Positions 61,651 through 64,000 of a stretch of DNA of 64,000 bases are shown here, piece by piece (within the stretch, counting starts at the first letter, position 1; each line of letters begins with the position of its first letter). The notes under the pieces were generated by a model. The model was not told the origin of the DNA, ran no database searches, and saw only the letters and a list, made by a program, of their open reading frames with translations. This stretch comes from Bradyrhizobium sp. PSBB068 (GTDB lineage Bacteria; Pseudomonadota; Alphaproteobacteria; Rhizobiales; Xanthobacteraceae): assembly GCA_016839165.1 (NCBI GenBank), contig CP069300.1, positions 2,170,001 to 2,234,000 of the forward strand, given 5' to 3'. The position numbers and the translations under genes are program-made.

Positions 61651-61848
61651 ATGGTCTCTTCTGTTTTCATTCTCGCGACGGTATTCGTCGCAGGCTTCTT
61701 CTCCGGCTTTGCCGCGCGCTCATGGCGGTCGCACAAGCGCCGCGCGCAGTATCAGATCCATGCGCCCTATGTGGCGCCGTCAGCCGCCAGATCGCCGCGG
61801 CGGGACCAGCCGCTCAGCGCGTTCGGCCACATGCGGCGCGCGTTCTAA
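61651..61848 (+). CDS. small membrane protein with basic tail, 65 residues
   Basis: ATG 61651; a GTG just before it is also possible. A hydrophobic helix (SSVFILATVFVAGFFSGFAA) is followed by a strongly basic cytoplasmic tail (RSWRSHKRRAQYQ, then PSAARSPRRDQ). No family is recognised. The ribosome site is weak, so translation is uncertain. Confidence 0.4.
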   Translation: MVSSVFILATVFVAGFFSGFAARSWRSHKRRAQYQIHAPYVAPSAARSPRRDQPLSAFGHMRRAF

Positions 61849-62027
61849 GCGTGGAACGTTTGGCGGGCACCCGGAGGTCGGGTGGAGCGGCGGATGAGTT
61901 GGGGTTTGGCGGGCAACATGCAATCGATCGTCTTGTCTCCGTCCATTGCGGCAGCCGGACTGGTCGTGTGCCAGCCCTGGATTGACCTCGCGGAAGGATG
62001 CGCCGATCGCGAGGGAACTTGCGCAGC

Positions 62028-62318
62028 ATGAGTGATCTCAGGGGGCACTCGCCGAGGCGGTATGTCGTTGACGTCAGTGGCCGGCGTGTGCTGGTCGGCC
62101 TCACGCTTGAAGAGACCTCGGAATTTGAGGGATTGGACACCTCTCTGCCGGTACTGGATGGGCCAGCCCCCGCCGGGGAGACCTTGGGCGCCGAGACGAT
62201 GCCGTCGGCAGTCGAGGGACAGTGGCTCGAACTCTATGACAAGCACGGCAAGGCCTGGATCAAGTGGAAGGCCGACCTGAGGGCCGGGCAAGGGCGCGAT
62301 TCACCCTTTTTTAACTAA
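62028..62318 (+). CDS. hypothetical protein, 96 residues
   Basis: ATG 62028 (MSDLRGHSPRRYVVDVSGR) has GAGGGA about eleven bases upstream; ATG 61998 is an alternative with worse spacing. The sequence alternates strands (RRVLVGLTLEETSEFEGLD) and ends with a helix-like WLELYDKHGKAWIKWKADL. It is soluble, and no known family is recognised. Its composition is like that of real proteins of this genome. Confidence 0.55.
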   Translation: MSDLRGHSPRRYVVDVSGRRVLVGLTLEETSEFEGLDTSLPVLDGPAPAGETLGAETMPSAVEGQWLELYDKHGKAWIKWKADLRAGQGRDSPFFN

Positions 62319-62372
62319 GACCGGGCGATTTTGAGCGATACTGCCTGAATGGCCCGAACCGGATACTGACAG

Positions 62373-62789
62373 ATGTTTCAGCTGTTTTTGCGGGCTCGCG
62401 CGCATGACCTGATCCGGTCGCGGCGTAGCGAGGAAGGTTTCAAGGCACGCTCGGCCGAGCGCGACGCCGAGACCGATCGCGCCCGGATCGGATCGATCAT
62501 GGCCGCAATCGAGGCCGCGCTACAGGCAGCCGAAAGCGAGCAATCCGGCCTCGGCCGTCGTGTCGACGACGTTCTGGCCCGCGCCGCGGTGACTCTCGGC
62601 AACGGCACCGACGAATATCTGGAACGCGAGGCGCTTGACAATTATCATCAGGACCTGTTTGACGCCGAGATCTCCAACGGCCAGCGTCGGCTGAAGGAAC
62701 TGGCGACCGAGATTGCGCACTTCAAGTTCATGAAGGCCGCGGTGCTGAGCCGCTTCCCGGACTATAAACCTGCGGCCGCCGGCAACTGA
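62373..62789 (+). CDS. hypothetical helical protein, 138 residues
   Basis: A soluble protein dominated by charged helices, likely coiled-coil (FKARSAERDAETDRARIGSI, IEAALQAAESEQSGLGRRVD and NGQRRLKELATEIAHFKFMK). Gly and Pro are few. No signal peptide. Lies 54 bases after the previous hypothetical gene and about 100 before the epimerase gene, on the same strand. It could be a structural or flagellar-type accessory protein; nothing specific can be said. Confidence 0.65.
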   Translation: MFQLFLRARAHDLIRSRRSEEGFKARSAERDAETDRARIGSIMAAIEAALQAAESEQSGLGRRVDDVLARAAVTLGNGTDEYLEREALDNYHQDLFDAEISNGQRRLKELATEIAHFKFMKAAVLSRFPDYKPAAAGN

Positions 62790-62886
62790 CGCACCCTGCG
62801 GCCGGAACGCGAAGGCAGAAGCTGCGGCCCGCGCTCGATCGCGTGTGCGGCTTGGCCCAGCGCAAGGCGAAAGGCACAGGCGAAAC

Positions 62887-63915
62887 GTGGTGATCGCAGG
62901 CAATCTACTCGTCACGGGCTGCGCCGGCTTCATCGGCTTCCATCTGGCGGAGTATTTGCTGCGGGCAGGGCAGCCGGTCGTCGGCATCGACAATCTGAAC
63001 CAATATTACGACCCGGCGCTCAAGCATGCACGGCTCGATCTGCTCAAGCAGCACCATGGTTTCACCTTCCTGCAACTCGATCTCGCCGATCGTGCCGGGA
63101 TGAAGGCGCTGTTCGAGCGCTATCGCTTCGAGGTCGTGGTGCATCTCGCCGCCCAGGCCGGCGTGCGCTACTCCCTGCAGAACCCGCATGCCTATGTGGA
63201 TTCCAATCTGGAGGGCTTCCTCAACATTCTCGAGGGCTGCCGACATACCGCATGCCGGCATTTGCTGTTTGCGTCCTCATCGTCGGTCTATGGCGCCAAC
63301 ACCAAGCTGCCGTTCTCGGTCCACGACAACGTCGATCATCCGATCAGCCTGTACGCCGCGACGAAGAAGGCCAACGAGCTGCTCGCGCATTCCTATAGCC
63401 ACCTCTATCGGATCCCGACGACGGGGCTGCGGTTCTTTACCGTGTATGGGGCCTGGTATCGGCCGGACATGGCGCTCTTCGCGTTCGCGGATGCGATCAC
63501 CAAAGGGAAGCCGATCCAACTGTTCAACAACGGCAACATGCGGCGCGACTTCACCTATGTCGATGACGTGGTCGAAGCGATGGTGCGGCTGATCGGCCGG
63601 GTCCCCGAGGGCGACGTCAACTGGTCGGGAGCGCATCCCGATCCGGGATCGAGCAAGGCGCCGTGGCGGATCTACAATATCGGCAACAGCAGGCCCGAAG
63701 ACCTGATGCATGTGGTCGCGCTGCTCGAGCGCGGCTTCGGCCGACAGGCCGAAAAGCAGTTGTTGCCGATGCAACCTGGAGATGTCCTTGAGACATCGGC
63801 AGATGTCTCCGATCTGGAGCGTGACATCGGCTTTCGGCCGCAGACGCGGATCGAGGACGGCATTGCCAAGTTTGTTGCCTGGTATCAGGCATATCACAAC
63901 GTCGATCGGACGTAG
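62887..63915 (+). CDS. NAD-dependent UDP-sugar epimerase (UDP-glucuronate 4-epimerase-like)
   Basis: A 342-residue extended SDR. The start is GTG 62887 or the next GTG at 62890, because the cofactor fold begins immediately after. Motifs: VTGCAGFIGFHLAEYLL (Gly-rich loop, with Cys where Ala is usual), D-N-L-N-Q-Y-Y-D typical of glucuronate epimerases, the active SSSSVYG, and YAATKK with catalytic Tyr and Lys. It also has GLRFFTVYGAWYRPDMALFAF and DFTYVDDVVEAM. The LNQYYDPALKHARLDLL and YRPDMA features point to UDP-glucuronate 4-epimerase, which supplies galacturonate for surface polysaccharide. Confidence 0.93.
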   Translation: MVIAGNLLVTGCAGFIGFHLAEYLLRAGQPVVGIDNLNQYYDPALKHARLDLLKQHHGFTFLQLDLADRAGMKALFERYRFEVVVHLAAQAGVRYSLQNPHAYVDSNLEGFLNILEGCRHTACRHLLFASSSSVYGANTKLPFSVHDNVDHPISLYAATKKANELLAHSYSHLYRIPTTGLRFFTVYGAWYRPDMALFAFADAITKGKPIQLFNNGNMRRDFTYVDDVVEAMVRLIGRVPEGDVNWSGAHPDPGSSKAPWRIYNIGNSRPEDLMHVVALLERGFGRQAEKQLLPMQPGDVLETSADVSDLERDIGFRPQTRIEDGIAKFVAWYQAYHNVDRT

Positions 63916-63977
63916 TGCGCTCCTCGCGAATCCAGGCGCGAGAAAAAACCTGGCCAAGCTTGGAATGGAGTCTGGCA

Positions 63978-64000
63978 ATGCGAGTTATCAATCGTTTTGC
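63978..64000 (+). CDS. possible start of a further gene, cut by the window edge
   Basis: ATG 63978 with GGAG (63967-63970) seven bases upstream; only seven codons are inside the window (MRVINRF). The ribosome site and spacing are good, but nothing can be said of the product. Confidence 0.3.

Overview
The window reads as a chromosomal segment of an alphaproteobacterium of the Nitrobacteraceae, most likely Bradyrhizobium or a close relative. This rests on family content recognised by eye, not on a database search. The pointers are high GC, the TIGR03808/TIGR03809 gene pair, a Ros/MucR regulator, an ECF sigma/NrsF pair, two DUF2336 proteins, CtrA-type TTAA-N7-TTAA sites, and palindromic intergenic repeats of a type common in that group. 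No rRNA, tRNA, CRISPR array, phage or insertion sequence was recognised. About sixty protein genes are packed on both strands, and several neighbours share ATGA-type start/stop overlaps.

Layout. 1-6 kb: an unidentified gene end, an enoyl-CoA hydratase, a secreted Ala/Pro-rich protein, an ECF sigma factor with its NrsF-type membrane anti-sigma factor, a DUF2336 protein and a membrane diguanylate cyclase. 6-9.1 kb: a second ECF sigma factor, its membrane anti-sigma factor and a secreted subtilisin-like protease, apparently one operon. 9.2-11.6 kb: a possible small RNA, then convergent TIGR03809 and TIGR03808 genes with a palindromic repeat between them. 11.9-14.3 kb: a ThDP-dependent decarboxylase-like enzyme and a short-chain dehydrogenase. 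14.3-22.2 kb: propionate/methylmalonyl-CoA genes (meaB, both mutase subunits) mixed with pyroglutamyl peptidase, SRPBCC, DUF3298 and GFA genes, plus a 49-residue ORF coupled to the large mutase subunit. 22.3-24 kb: folP-folB-folK. 24-31 kb: DUF4332, a probable DUF2267 protein, a HerA-like ATPase, an M20 peptidase, a class II aldolase-like protein and a polytopic glycosyltransferase.

31-43 kb: a proline-rich membrane protein, MucR, SufE, DUF5330, a membrane histidine kinase overlapping a peptidoglycan-binding protein, an ankyrin protein, DUF1491, a second DUF2336 protein opposite a small gene across two perfect CtrA-type sites, a lipoprotein, and a LysR regulator divergent from a metallo-beta-lactamase-fold enzyme. 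43-49 kb: PBP1A with DUF1214 and DUF1254 genes, a YcgN-type cysteine-cluster protein and an MFS exporter. 49.8-55.8 kb: a branched-chain-amino-acid-type ABC operon with two paralogous binding proteins and both ATPases fused in one polypeptide. 55.8-64 kb: an NDH-2-like dehydrogenase, another ThDP enzyme, a Flp pilin, a broken small gene, Ku, a run of small membrane or hypothetical proteins, and a UDP-sugar epimerase.

The points most worth following are: (a) the sigma/anti-sigma/protease cassette, where the anti-sigma factor's periplasmic part looks like the protease's pro-domain; (b) the fused LivG-LivF ATPase between duplicated binding proteins; (c) the paired CtrA-type sites; (d) the split methylmalonyl-CoA mutase operon with its coupled micro-ORF; and (e) the pseudogene at 59250-59498. 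Assignments come from motif reading alone. Start codons were chosen from ribosome binding sites, overlaps and the usual family N-termini.
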